This document shows positions 11,995 through 22,917 of a DNA stretch of 64,000 nucleotides, piece by piece. This DNA is from Peronospora farinosa (lineage: Eukaryota; Oomycota; Peronosporomycetes; Peronosporales; Peronosporaceae). Positions within the stretch are counted from its first letter, which is position 1. The number at the start of each line of letters is the position of its first letter. The notes beneath the pieces are model-generated. The model did not search any database and was not told the origin of the DNA. It was given only the letters and a program-made list of their open reading frames with translations. Where the stretch lies: the NCBI GenBank assembly GCA_947646735.1, contig CANTFK010000905.1, forward strand, positions 1 to 64,000. The letters run 5' to 3'. The position numbers and the translations under genes were made by a program.

Positions 11995-14900
11995 CACGGC
12001 AACCACGATGGCCTCGCGCTTTCTATACTTGATCTTAGTATAGGAGAAATGCAACATTCTTCGACCGTCTCCCTAGTCGCCGGTTAAGACCCTCCGGTCT
12101 TTCAAGCGTGCCATTTGTCCCTCGAAGACACCGCGAATGTTGAGATAGCACCCAGTAGGGCGGCATGCATGCTGCCCGACTCGGTCATGCCCGGGGAAGC
12201 GCTCGCAGCCGCCACGGCTCGCGCTCTGGGTGTTGCCCATGGCCCCAGCGACCTCGAGGGCGTCCTTAGCGACGACGAGGACGCCTTGGACGACCCCGTC
12301 GAAGCTTCCAGCCCCTCGGAAGTCCTGGCGAGTGTGTTGCCTTCACCCGAAAGGGCAGGTGGCATGCTCAGCGAGCGCGACGAGGGCGCGTCAACACAGG
12401 GGTCAGCCTCATAACCCATGCCTGGCCTACTGCTATCCATCAAGACCCTGTGCTGACGGTGTACGCGCACAACACCGCTGCATTCACTTTCGCGGTGTGT
12501 GCGCACACCTGTCGCGACCTCGCAGCGCTCGCAGCTCATCGTCGCACAGCCCACCGTGACACCTGCTTCGTGAACCACTTCCACAGCGGGTGCACGTGCG
12601 GCATCAGCTTCAGGTCGCGTGAATCAGCGACGATTCATGCTATGGCGTGCAAGGACAGCTCCTATTTCGCCGTCTCCGCTGCACGCGACTCCAGCCTCTG
12701 TTCTCCTCTTTTGCCTGAATCGCGCAGTGAGGTGGCCCCAACCCCTACAGGGCCCCTCAGCGCGGCGGTACTTGCAATTACAGCAGACGCATCAAGCGCC
12801 ACTGTAACAGCAGGTGCCGCCAACACACAGAGCATCGTGCCCGCCGCTCCTGCTTCTGCTGGGCACCAGTACGTCCCCCCGGTCGGTGCCCAACTCTTTC
12901 ACCTCCACAGGTCCGGGTCGCCGGGAAGCGCCGCCGTTTGAACGATCCTGATGCTGAGCTTCCCAGCCCGGACCTGGATGTTGTTATGCAGGTTACAGAT
13001 GGAGTGATGGACCAAGCCTCTGCTCAAGCAGCGTCCCTGCCCAACACTCCACGGCCTTCTTCGCAGTGCGCCACGGCGCAGCAGACTCGTTGGGGACCCC
13101 GGCTCTTGACAGATGATGCGACAGCTCCGACCCTGGCAGTGCGAAGACCACTGACACCTGCCGCATCGGGCACTGGTGCCACGCGGTGGGGGCCATGTCA
13201 CCGCGCGATCGGGGCCGCCGCTGTTGCCCATCTTGTCACCGGGGAACCCACTATTCCGGCACCATCCACTCGACCTTCCTCGCTGCCTGCTCCACGACGG
13301 ACACTCACGCGCTGGGGACCACGGGTGCTGGTGAGGATGCCATCGTCAGGGCGTCGCTTGGGCACCCGAGGGACTCCATCGCTGACCAGCTCATCTGCCG
13401 CAGTCAGCTCGGAAGCTGCCTCAGCGCACCCGCCGGCTCTACCTCGGCCAAGTCCAAGCGCTCCCTCGCTCACTCGGGCAGTAGAAGTTCCTTCCGAGGA
13501 CCACGAGCCATGGCTTTTGCGTTTTGACGGTGCCTGTCGGCGGAATCCTGGACCAGGTGGTGCGGGGGCGGTGCTGTTCGACTCGGGCGGCACGGTGGTG
13601 TGGACCTGCTCCCATTTTCTCCCCTCCAGCAGCGAGACCAATAATACGGCCGAGTATACGGCACTGCTGCTGGGTTTACGGAGTGCGGTGCAACATGGGG
13701 CCACGCGGTTGCTGGTCGAGGGCGACAGCAACCTGGTGCTCGCTCAGGTGCGCGGCTCCTTCTCGTGCAATAACCGACGGCTTCGGAGGTTGCGTAATAG
13801 CGTGCGCCAGGAACTCCGGCGACTGGAATGGCACAAGCTTCGCCATGTCGATCGCCAAGCCAATTCTCAGGCTGATCGTCTGGCTAACCGTTCACTCGAT
13901 CTTCAGCGCACCGCTGTGGAGTGTGGTCACCACTCGGGAGACATGCTCGGCTGTTTCCAGCCGAATACTCCGCCTGCTACCGACTTGCCGGCTCCAGTGA
14001 ACACAGGAGCTACGTCTGTTTTTAGCGATGAGTCGGGGGTGGACGACGATACGATGGAGGTTGAAGCTGAGATCGCAGCGCGCGATGGCGAAGTCTTTCC
14101 AACGCTGCCCATTGGCCCAGGCTCGGCTCCAGCGCGACAACCTCGTCTCCGGCTGCGTCAACTCACCGAAGAGGAGCGGGATGCCGCCGCGGATGCGCTC
14201 CAAACGTTTGCAGATGGCATGGCGAGCAGAATTACTGACGCGGATTGCTGGGCCACAGGGGAAGGTTATATCAGCGCGATCCCGGATCGGATTCGTGAGG
14301 TACTGCTACAATTTTCTAACGCGCCTCCTCCTGCTTCGGCTTCACCAGCTCCTAGCACGACTCAAGCGTCGTCCCGTCGCCGGCGCCCGCCGCGGGTGAC
14401 ACGGTCTCAGCGTGAGCACCGCTTGGATGAAGCGCTCGATGACTTGCAGACAACGCAGCAAGCGTCTCCGGCGGACCAGCGGGCAGTTCGCAAGGCACGT
14501 CGGCGAGTTGGAAGGATTCGTTCGTCAATGGCTCAGCAGCAGCTTCGACGTGACTTCGCTCAGGACGAGGCCAAGTGTGTGACCAAGCTTCTGGCGGACG
14601 CCTCGGTGGACACGGCCGGCGAGGAGCACCCAGATACGTGTCCCATCGATCGCGAGGAGATGCACCGCTACTTCACCGGCACATGCACGGAGAGGGTGCC
14701 GTTCGACTACGATGCTCCGCAAGGTCAAGAGTTCCGGGCGGCGTTAGACGTTTACACGCCTGCGTTGTTGGAAGCGGATGCCCTCGACGAAGAACTGTCG
14801 ATGGATGAAGTGGAATACCAGCTTTCGCGCGCGACCAAGACATCAAGCCCGGGTCACGACGGCATAGGCTACGATGTATATAGCCGCTTTGCTGCGCAGC

Positions 14901-15188
14901 TGGTCCCGCTCCTCCACACCGCGTTTCAGTTCTGCTGGATGCATAGGCGCGTACCTTCCTTGTGGAAGGTTGGCATCGTTCGCCTCATTCACAAGAAGGG
15001 CGACCCGGAGAAGCCGGAGAACTGGCGGCCAATATGCTTGCTGCCCACGGTTTACAAGTTATACAGTGGGCTGCTGGCACGTCGATTATCGCGCTGGATG
15101 GAAGGCAACGACCGGCTACCCATGGCACAGAAGGGGTTCAGGGCCTTCAACGGATGTCATGAGCACAACTTTTTGGCCACAACCATGC
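11995..15188 (+). mobile_element. Utopia-like non-LTR element, truncated and inverted
   Basis: This is a plus-strand copy of the family seen at 16051-22497 and 23062-29503. It starts inside the N-terminal coding region, where 12003-12045 matches the same region of the other elements. It runs through zinc finger, RNase H and the first part of the RT, and stops at about 15188 inside the RT (GCHEHNFLATTML). There it joins a 5'-end scrap of a minus-strand element head to head. It is clearly diverged from the other two, so it belongs to a different subfamily. The C-terminal RT half and endonuclease are absent. Confidence 0.85.
12450..12941 (+). pseudogene. Utopia N-terminal zinc finger region (truncated copy)
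   Basis: The translated frame has C2H2-like pairs (CAHTCRDLAALAAHRRTAH, then CTCGISF...IHAMAC) that align with the zinc-finger region of the other two elements (CTLCTYTAASF...HRVSRH and CACGTPF). The preceding piece at 12115-12414 holds the conserved acidic SDDEDALDDP stretch in another frame, so the N-terminal part is broken by at least one frameshift and a stop. Confidence 0.7.
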
Positions 15189-15259
15189 TCGGAAGACAGA
15201 GAGCGCTTTCGAGGCTGCCAATCCGACCACCAGAAGCGCATCACGAGATGCATTGGTGA
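12938..15259 (+). pseudogene. Utopia RNase H plus truncated reverse transcriptase
   Basis: About 773 residues are open. The RNase H domain has its catalytic acidic residues in LLRFDGAC, NTAEYTALL, VEGDSNLV and QADRLANRS. It lies upstream of the RT, the arrangement reported for oomycete Utopia elements. The RT begins with WKVGIVRLIHKKGDPEKPENW and RPICLLPTVYKLY and ends after KGFRAFNGCHEHNFLATTML, before the catalytic Asp motifs. The last 22 residues come from the inverted 5'-end scrap of another copy. It cannot make an active RT. Confidence 0.85.
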
Positions 15260-15292
15260 AGCGTCGGAGGGCAAGAAAAGAGGCAACAAACA
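15189..15292 (-). mobile_element. 5'-end fragment of a minus-strand Utopia element
   Basis: The sequence from CGGAAGACAG to GCAACAAACAAGTG matches the 5' ends of the other elements (22390-22490 and 29395-29495), including the start-codon region for MRFWW. It directly follows the complete U2 gene at 15299-15483, as expected for a U2-inserted element, but after about 100 bases it is replaced by the inverted copy to its left. Confidence 0.85.
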
Positions 15293-15298
15293 AGTGTT

Positions 15299-15483
15299 AG
15301 TCTCACGAAAGAAAGGTTGTAACCTCTCGGAGACCTATCTATGCGTTACTAGCAAGCTAGAAAGTTATAGAAAGATATGCAAAAATGAATGTGAAGGTTC
15401 CCGACCTTACAGTCGGCAACCAGTTTTCACACTGATTAGAACAGGTGCTACACTTGATCTTAGCCAGTAGGCCGAGAAGGTAT
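15299..15483 (-). ncRNA. U2 spliceosomal snRNA gene, complete copy a
   Basis: The minus strand reads ATACCTTCTCGGCC, then GGCTAAGATCAAGTGTAG, then CTGTTCTAATCAG, the hallmark of the U2 5' end. About 185 nt, the normal U2 length, are present. An Sm site ATTTTTG follows stem II, and the 3' end has stems III and IV (GTCTC...GAGAC). The branch-site-pairing sequence reads GUGUAGCA instead of the near-universal GUGUAGUA, so this copy may be a variant or pseudogene. Confidence 0.9.
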
Positions 15484-15904
15484 AGCTGCAAAAGTACATC
15501 GAAATGGAGCAGTGCGAATTTTCGGACTATTGTAAAATATGGCAGTAGCATATACAAATTTGTAAAAAGGTAATGAAATATAACAGTATATTGATTAATT
15601 CGTCAAAACAATAATGATTATTATTATTTGGGGATTCAATCGGAGTATAAAATGAGATAGCGCCCCAACTTTAAGTAAAAAAAATTAACTTAGATTTGGG
15701 CCGATATTTCAAAATCTACGGATGGCGAATTTGTCTCCACCAAAGCAGCTTGGTAGGGACAAATTTTCAACACTGATTGGACTTTTACAGAGCAAAACTA
15801 TTGAATAGGCTGATGTTTTGTGTATATGTGCTGTAGGATTATTATCTACTAGTGAAAGGTACAACAAGAAGGACTAATATAAAGTAGGAGGGGCAAGTGT
15901 AGAG
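15484..15904. other. U2 array spacer / upstream region of U2 copy a
   Basis: This AT-rich spacer has no gene. It is homologous to 22567-22917; both begin next to U2 with GCTGC, a GTAC, TCGAAATGGAG and AGTGCGAATTT, which sit just upstream of the U2 5' end and may hold promoter elements. The similarity shows that U2 genes here are tandem units with roughly 350-420 bp spacers. Confidence 0.75.
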
Positions 15905-16050
15905 GTTGGCCTCGCGAGGGAAGTTGTGAAAGCCCTCGGAGACCGTTCCGTCAACACTAGCAAGCTAGTGTCGATGGAAGTTCCAAAAAATGAATGTGAA
16001 AAATCCCCAACTAAAAGCTAGGTAACCAGTTTTCACACTGATTAGAACAG
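15905..16050 (-). ncRNA. U2 snRNA 3' fragment, diverged type
   Basis: The minus strand starts CTGTTCTAATCAGTGTG and runs to the U2 3' end, so nucleotides before about 39 are missing. Stem IIa is intact, IIb is kept by wobble pairs, the Sm site ATTTTTTGG is present, stem III (CGACACTAG...CTAGTGTTG) is near perfect, and stem IV pairs CGAGGG with CCCTCG. The sequence differs strongly from the complete copies. It marks the 3' junction of the Utopia element at 16051-22497. Confidence 0.85.
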
Positions 16051-16170
16051 AGAAGTGTATGTATATTTACCATCCGGTGTACCCGTTAATTTCCTAAAGT
16101 CAGGAATTTCTGTCTGATGCTTAACTATGTGGACAAATGTATCAACATCTACGGGTAGAAGTTCGACTGT

Positions 16171-16932
16171 TCAAATGCAGATGCATGAGACAGCCGAACA
16201 CCAGATTGAGTTTCCCCAGGGCGATTTCCTAGATGGGTGGGGCCTATTAGGCCAACGAAAGCTAGAACAATTCCGTCTAGCGGCGGCTGCTGTGCGACGG
16301 AGTCCCCCGGTCTCCGTCACCCGCCTGCCCCTCGTCTGACATGGCGCTTGATCTTGATGCTGTCGTGCTCGGTGCTTGGCGCAGTGCAGGCTCCAGATGC
16401 GGCAGCTGGACTGAATGCATGCTGCCGAAAGCTGCTGGTCCAGCCGCTTCGCCTCGCGCTTGAGCAAGCCCTGATGACCCATGTAGATCTTGTAGTTTCC
16501 GGGCGCCATCGATCCCAACGAGCCATAGACGAGGGCCGAGAGATGGACCGTCCATCCTTGACTCTCGCGGTGGCGAAGCACGCTGGCATACTTGGTTGCA
16601 TTTTCTGCGCTTGCCTTGGCCAATCCTGAACTAGTGGGATCGTCTCGATCTTGCTGGTCGAACGCAATCGCCTGATCGATGACCGCAACCCTCCGCTTGT
16701 CGTGGTTGTAAAGCTGGAGGTCCGGCCGCAAAGCCGGACCAGGGAGACCCGGGACCGTCTGGTTTACACGAAGCTCGGTGCGACCGTGGCGATTGATGAT
16801 GGACGCGTGGAGCGTGCGCTCGATTTCCTTCAGCGCGTCATCATGGCGACTACGAATAGCATCCATCGTACCCGGCAGTGGTTCAGCACATGAGCAAGTG
16901 ACTTCTTCCACCTGCAACCCGGTTATCTGCAC
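16171..16932 (-). pseudogene. Utopia restriction-like endonuclease domain
   Basis: The segment contains RPDLQLYNHDKRRVAVID, matching the R-PD...D pattern of the restriction-like endonuclease, which nicks the U2 target and primes reverse transcription. The upstream CCHC zinc knuckle is damaged here (compare KCRFPGC at 23918 in the intact copy). The end of the frame runs past the normal stop into 3' UTR sequence. Confidence 0.8.
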
Positions 16933-17208
16933 CGATCATGTGCGCGTTGACGTCTGCGCGAGAGCACATCGCTTGTATTTAGCATGTTGAGACGGGCGGC
17001 CACGGCGAAGCGGTAGTCGGTTTCCCACATGCCACGCGGCCGTGTGATGAATCCGCTGCCGACGCCCCCGTGCGCGCGCCATCTTTCCTTGATCCTTGTG
17101 GGCACACCATGCCCGCCAGCGCAAGTTCCTCAGGTGCTGCTTCACGTGTCGCAGCACATTTTGCTGGTCCAACCACTCGGCGTGGTGGGGTACACGAAGC
17201 TGGAGTGG

Positions 17209-18480
17209 CTAGGCTGGTGTCCTGGATAACGGTTCGGCGGGCATGGTTGCGATCGTCAATCCAAACGTCTTGAGATTCTTGCGAACATCGACCCACAACG
17301 AGCCGATGTCACCATTACGCCGCTTGGGCGGAGTATGAGCTGACGTTACAAGCTCCCCATTCAGAAACAGCTCACACAGCTCTTCGCGTCTTTCTTGCCA
17401 ATGGGCACGGTCTAAGCGATGCCGAATATCGGCAATTTGGAAGATCTGCTCGCGCGCGGCACGACGGATGGCTGGGTCTGGTGAGTGCAAAATCTGCCAT
17501 CCGTGTGCAATTTGCAACGCTGCGTGTAGATCCACCAGGAGAAACAGGCCTAGACCTCCACGAGACACTGGAGCGTAGAAAAAGTCATTTGTCGCGTTCT
17601 TGGGCAAGGGCAGCAGGTGGCGAAGTCCCCGGCGAAGATGGAGATCGAAACTCTCCAAGTGTTGATCTTCATGCCGCAGGTGCCGGAGAGCGTACTCCAC
17701 CCGGGGGTAGATGTACACTTTCACGGCTTTTATCACCTGCCATGGTGCGAGGCCAGATGCCATCAGTGCCGTTGCGTCCTGCTTCAGCGACTTGAGCTTG
17801 GGTGCAAGTTCAACCCGGCGACGAATGTTGTCAAAACCATCGCCGATCCCCAGATACGTGTACGACTGCATGTGCGTCATCGTAGGGATCATCGTGTCAT
17901 CGAGCGTAAGCTGGAGGTCATCAGCCTCAACAGCACCACTACTGTTGCGTCGCACCCCCATACTGCGACACTTGGCAGGGTTGGCTGTCATGTTTGTCCA
18001 AGCCAGAAACTCTGCAACGAGTCCATGTTGCTTCGTGACGCCCGCCTTGCTGCTGCTGAATATCTTAAGGTCGTCGGCATAAGCCGATACACCAAAGCGG
18101 TCATCACCCGAGAGCTGCACACCTGAATCATGGAGTCGCTGGAGCGCATGGAGAAGGGGGCTAATAGCCGCTGAGAATAGGTGTGGACTCAGCGGGCACC
18201 CCTGAAACACCCCGACACGCTGCTTGATCGCTGCCGTTGATCCGTCGACAGCGTTGCCTACAAAGAACGCTGCGTCGGCGTAAAGGCCTTGACACATCTG
18301 GATATACTCCACTGGGACACCCATGCGCGTCAGATCGTCCCATAGCAGCTGTAACGGTACACTTCCAAACTCGTTTCGAATGTCATACCAGACTTCGTAG
18401 AGCGGGTGATGTTTGCGGCGTGCGTTGTCGATCAGTGTGGTCGCGAGGAAGTTATGCCCCCGCAACCATTCACCGCCCAA
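17209..18480 (-). pseudogene. Utopia reverse transcriptase core and thumb
   Basis: The RT motifs are EVWYDIRNEFGSVP (catalytic Asp), FQGCPLSPHLFSAAI and AYADDLKIFS (catalytic YADD), followed by the thumb and connector (YLGIGDGFDNIRRRVELAP). It aligns along its length with residues of the 1703-residue frame of the neighbouring element, at visibly lower similarity than the 5' part. The preceding pre-RT region (18641-19405) is in another frame. Confidence 0.85.
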
Positions 18481-18640
18481 AATACCTTCCGCCCTGGCGC
18501 GTGACGATCGTTCGCTTCCAGCCGCCGCACCAACCGCCGTGAAAGAATTCCGGTGTATAGCTTGTAAATGGCTTGCTGGAGGCAGATGGGCCTCCAGTTT
18601 GCCGGGTCATCACGCGCACCTTTCTTGTAAAGTAGACGTA

Positions 18641-19405
18641 CTACGCCAAGTTTTCAACTCTGAGGGACCTTCTGATGCGCCCAGCAGCACAAAAAACTGC
18701 CTGAAGCACCGGCAACAGCTGGGCGGAAAATCGCTGGTACACGTCGTACCCGACCCCATCAAGGCCAGTAGCGGAGGCGCCACGCACATCCTGCAGCTTG
18801 ACTTCAATATCGTCGAATGTCGGTGGCTCACTCAGTAGCTCCGTCAAACGTGTAGCAGCGGGCAAGCGATCCATTGCAGCGCGGAAGACAGCACCATCTG
18901 GAGCCTCCGCGTCGAATACGTGTCGTGGCGTATTAATGCCGTCGAAGAACCGCCAGAGATCGTCACTTGAGATGGGGCAGACGCCATCATCCAACTGCTC
19001 CTCGTCAGGAGTAGTTGGCCCCGTCTCTGGTGTTACACTTCCTGCTCGTGCCGCTCGCTCCGTACAGGCCATGGCCAGTATATCGTCAACACACTCCTTC
19101 TCGGCCGTGTCAAACTGATGGCGTAGAAGGTGCTGGTTGATGGCCGAGCAGATACGTCCAACCCGACGTCGCGCTTTGTCAATTGCCGGCCGGTCTTGAG
19201 GTGATGCGCATTCCAAGGCGTGAAGCTCGTCCAGGTCCTCATCGATGCGGTGTTCACGGTGGTGACGGGTGACTCGAAGGGGCCGCGGCATTCGTCGTTG
19301 CGCTTGCCTTGTACCAGGAGGCTGACCACCAGCTTGGCGAGGATGGCGCCGTTGCCGTCGACCCCGTCGCCTTCCTCGACGTCTACTCCGGTTGGTCGCA
19401 TGCAA
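18641..19405 (-). pseudogene. Utopia pre-RT region (VTRHHREHR) and RT start
   Basis: The frame holds the basic stretch VTRHHREHRIDEDLDELH and KARRRVGRICSAINQ, followed by SATGLDGVGYDVYQRF, which in the intact copy leads into the RT. The frame is lost where the RT proper starts (near 18640), so the piece is disconnected from the catalytic core. Confidence 0.75.
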
Positions 19406-19693
19406 TGCAGAAGTAGATCCATCGCGAGGGCTGTTCTCCTCCTGTTGTCGCTCGTCTCGCCCTTGTCTGCCGGAGACCGAATGCAGATTGGTAGGAGACC
19501 GGGCCTGAGGTGGTGAGGCGCGCCTGGAATCATGACCTGCCTGAGCGTAAGGCTGAAGCTTGTCGTACAGAAAATGCGGAAGGGCCGTAATATAGCTCTC
19601 CGCCGTCGCCCAGTCATGGCGCCCGAGATCTTGGCGGACAAAGCAGCACCCAGACGTTTCACAACTTCACTCGTCGCCTCCATCTCGTCATCC

Positions 19694-20330
19694 TCAAGCT
19701 TGCGCAGTCGGGAGTCGTGAGCGGCGTGCAGAGACCTCGTGGGGACTCACCCGTATGGGCGTGTATACATCACCGTCGTCTATGTCTGCGGCGAGATCCT
19801 CAGTGGAGGCACCGGTATCCATGTCGAGGTAGATGGATTCACCCGGCTGGGCTGGACCAGCCGCCGGCGAGGTGGTGCACCCATTACCGTCGGGATGCAC
19901 TCCGCATTCCATCAACGACCGCCGACGATCCAGCGCTTCATTGGCGAGACGGTCGGCGTGACCGTTGGACTGGCGGTCCTTGTGGTGGAGTGTGACACAT
20001 TCAAGGTGCGCAATCTCCGCCTTCACCGCGTTGCGTAGGCGCCATAATCGAGTGCTCCTCGTCGCGAAGATACCACGCACTTGGCGAATGACAAGAATAC
20101 TGTCACCGTCCACCCGCAACCTCGTCACACCGTGATCCGCTGCAGCCCGCAAGCCGATCAGTAGCGCCGTGTACTCGGCGGTGTTGTTCGTCTCGCCGCT
20201 GCTCGGCATGTAGTGCGAACCAGTCCACACGACGAGGCCGTCGGGCTGAAAGCGCCGCACCAGCACCACCAGGACCCGGGTTGGCGCGGTAGGCGCCGTC
20301 AAACCGAAGAAGCCACTCGTCGAGGGTCAA
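19694..20330 (-). pseudogene. Utopia RNase H domain, frameshifted
   Basis: The RNase H is split over two frames: WLLRFDGAYRANPGPGG at the start (20330 onward) and then NTAEYTALLIGL, VDGDSILVIRQV and GHADRLANEALD in another frame (20302-19694). All four catalytic acidic positions can be seen, but a frameshift close to 20270 separates the first from the rest. Confidence 0.8.
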
Positions 20331-20580
20331 ATCGGGGTCGCCATGGACGAGCTAGCTGCAGAAGTCAGCGCAGGCACAGCAGGTTGCGAATAAGGGTCTC
20401 AACATCGGGCGTCGATGGCACCAAGCGGTCAGCAATCCGGAAGGCGACCACCTCGCGGGGAAGGGAGGACCCCAACGTGGCGCTGGTAGCTCGTCCAATC
20501 GGTAAGCGATGCGTGAAGCTACCAGAGCACGTGGAAGCGGAGATGACGAGCGGGTCGTCGATAATAATACCGTTTTGTCG

Positions 20581-22434
20581 TCATCGGTCACCTGTAAGAC
20601 AACGGTGGAAAAGCTCACGAGCGGGGGGGGACGCTGTGGGCTCCGAAACATCTTGGTGAGGCAGGGCAGGCACGACGATGGCGACCGCTGAGACAGTGGC
20701 CGTAGCGCCGACGACGGTGTGGCTTGATGCTCCTCCCGTCGACGAAGCCGCAGCCAAAATGGTAGTCGGAAGGCTGGTGCACGCTTGCGCGTGTGTTGCT
20801 GCAGCCAGCCTCGACGTGAAGGGGGTGCCACACGCACAACCTGCCGAGAACCGGTCCATGAAGGCGATGCGGCGGTGCCTAGAGACTCGATGACGTGTCA
20901 GGGACGCGAAGCTGGCAGCCGTGTACGTGCACAACGTGCACTGGAAGTGTTGCGCGTTGTGCACGAACACGGAGAGGACAGAGGCCGGTATAGTGCTGGC
21001 CGCGGATGGCCTGAGCGCAAGGGTAGGAATCCCAGCCTCGTCCTCGTCGACAAGCTGCGAGAGCTCGGCCAGCTCCCGTTGGTCTTCGTCGTCGACGTCG
21101 TTGAGACGCCGACGCTTGCCTGCCACACGAAGCTCTCGTGGCGGCGACAGGGGGTGCTGCGACGGCGCCGTCCATAGGGCCCCTTCATCCACGTCCATGG
21201 CAACGGCTGTGCTGGGTGGAGTGGCGGGGCCGTCGTGCATGCAGGCCTCACTGCTTGCGAGGAGGCATGCCAAGGCTCCCTGGTCGGCGAGCATGCCACC
21301 TGCCCTTTCGGGTGAAGGCAACACACTCGCCAGGACTTCCGAGGGGCTGGCAGCGTCGACGGGGTCTTCCAAGGCGTCCTCGTCGTCGCTAAGGACGCCC
21401 TCGAGGTCGCTGGGGCCATGGGCAACACCCAGAGCGCGAGCCGTGGCGGCTGCGAGCGCTTCCCCGGGCACGACCGGGTCGGGCAGCATGCCTGCCGCCC
21501 TACCGGGTGCCGAAACAACAATCGCCAGGTCTTCAGCAGCCAAACGGCGCGCTTGAGGGCCGGGTGAGGCCGAAGTGGGGTCTTGGACAGCCAAACGGCG
21601 CGCTTGGTGGCTTGTTGGGGGCTGGGGAGCGCTAGCCAGCGCTACCCCGGGCACGACCGGGTCGGGCAGCATGCCTGCCGCCCTGCCGGGTGCCAACTCA
21701 ACAATCGCGGTGTCTTCGAGAGCCAAACGGCGCGCTTGAAGGCCGGGCGAGGCCAGAGAAGAGTCGTGGCCAGCCGAACGGCGCGCGTGGAGGACCGAGG
21801 GGTCCAAACCGACGACTGGGGAGCCGGCCGAAGGTGGTTGCAGCTCCCCTATACTTAGACCAAGTATAGGGGGCGCGAGGCCATCGTGGCCGTTGGCAGT
21901 GGAGGCGAAGGGAAGAGAATTCTCGCCACGTGGCCCTCCTCCTATACTCAAACCGAGTATAAGAGGACCGGGCGTGCTGATTGGCTGGCCGAGCGGACGT
22001 CCGTCCGCTGCCCGATCTTCGAAACGACGCGAGGTCGCGCTCGAAGACCGGGTTGGCGCCTGGTCGCCCGAGGGGTCGCCACGTGTTGTCGTTGCCTGTG
22101 CAATGGGCGCCGCAGGTGATATACCCGTGCCCGAAGTTGCACCGTCTGAGGCGCCGTCGGCGCCGAGATATGGCGCCCCGCGAGAGGCGCCAAAAGACTC
22201 ATTTTGGGACTCGTCCGAGTCCAAAACGGGGGCAAGCGGATCCACAATGGGTAACCCGACCCCTAGTGGACCGTCCCACCCCAAAGAGTCGTCAGCCGCT
22301 CTAATCTCTGCGTCAGCATCCGCGCTATAGAAAGACGCATCGCTGGCGAGACTAGAGTGGCTGGCCGTAGAGCACTCGCTGTCGGAAGACAGCGAGCGCT
22401 CTCGAGGCTGCCAATCCGGCCACCAGAAGCGCAT
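20581..22434 (-). pseudogene. Utopia N-terminal region with C2H2 zinc finger
   Basis: An open frame of 617 residues starts at ATG 22434 (MRFWWPDWQPRERS). It has two copies of a P-ILGLSIG peptide whose DNA forms inverted repeats (21846-21872 and about 21940-21970), and a repeated unit around QARRLA and GRAAGMLPDPVVPG. An acidic block (SDDEDALEDP) and a C2H2 zinc finger (FQCTLCTYTAASFASLTRH..H) follow. The frame ends at a TGA-type stop near 20581, before RNase H. This stretch keeps the frame that is broken in the neighbouring element. Confidence 0.82.
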
Positions 22435-22497
22435 CCCAAGATGCGTTGGTGAAGGGTCGGAGGGCGAAGAAAATAGGCAACAAGGAAGTGTTGTTGG

Positions 22498-22566
22498 GGC
22501 AACCAGTTTTCACACTGATTAGAACAGATACTACACTTGATCTTAGCTATTAGGCCGAGAAGGTAT
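22498..22566 (-). ncRNA. U2 snRNA 5' fragment (copy c)
   Basis: The minus strand reads ATACCTTCTCGGCC, then GCTAAGATCAAGTGTAGTAT, then CTGTTCTAATCAGTGTGAAAACTGGTTGCC, and joins the Utopia 5' end directly. The U2 3' part present in copies a and b (Sm site, stems III and IV) is missing. The U2 part is identical by eye to the matching part of copy b, including GUGUAGUA. Confidence 0.9.
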
Positions 22567-22917
22567 CGCTGCGAAGGTACTTCGAAATGGAGTAGTGCGA
22601 ATTTGTGGGTTTTTCTTCAATATGGCAGTAGCATACAAAATGTGTGGAAAGGTAGTAAAATATAACAATAATTTTAACAGCATATTCATTAAATCGTTAG
22701 TGCTATTTTGATTTAAAATTGGGGCGACATGTAAGAATCAACGGGTGGCGAAATTGGCTCTACCAAAGCATCTAGTTGGGGACAATTGTGCAACACTTAG
22801 TGGACTTTTACAGAGTAAAATATTAATAGGCTAATGTTTTGTGTATATGTGTTGTTGTCTATAGTAGAAGGTACATAAAGAATAATTAATTTGAAGAAGA
22901 AGGACCAGGTATAGTTG
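22567..22917. other. U2 array spacer / upstream region of U2 copy c
   Basis: This is AT-rich DNA without genes, homologous to the spacer at 15484-15904. The stretch next to U2 (GCTGCGAAGGTAC, TCGAAATGGAG, AGTGCGAATTT) is the best conserved part and is the likely site of the U2 promoter. Confidence 0.72.

Larger units (their letters stand above)
16051..22497 (-). mobile_element. Utopia-like non-LTR element inserted in U2, decayed
   Basis: About 6.4 kb of minus-strand element lies between a U2 5' fragment (22498-22566) and a U2 3' fragment (15905-16050). The order is N-terminal region, C2H2 zinc finger, RNase H, RT, CCHC and restriction-like endonuclease. The Utopia lineage (reported by Kojima and Jurka) targets U2 snRNA genes and in oomycetes carries RNase H upstream of RT; the fit here is complete. 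The coding frame is broken by a stop at 20581 and several frameshifts. The first 1.7 kb (20770-22497) is almost identical to 27768-29498 of the next element, while the rest is much more diverged. Confidence 0.92.

Noticed and set aside
12102..12584. Antisense frame opposite the truncated Utopia
   Set aside because: It is the mirror of GC-rich coding DNA; the plus strand aligns with the element protein.
20785..21556. Long plus-strand frames opposite the Utopia N-terminal region (also 27782-28397, 28899-29336)
   Set aside because: They are antisense shadows of GC-rich coding sequence, repeated in both copies because the DNA is duplicated.
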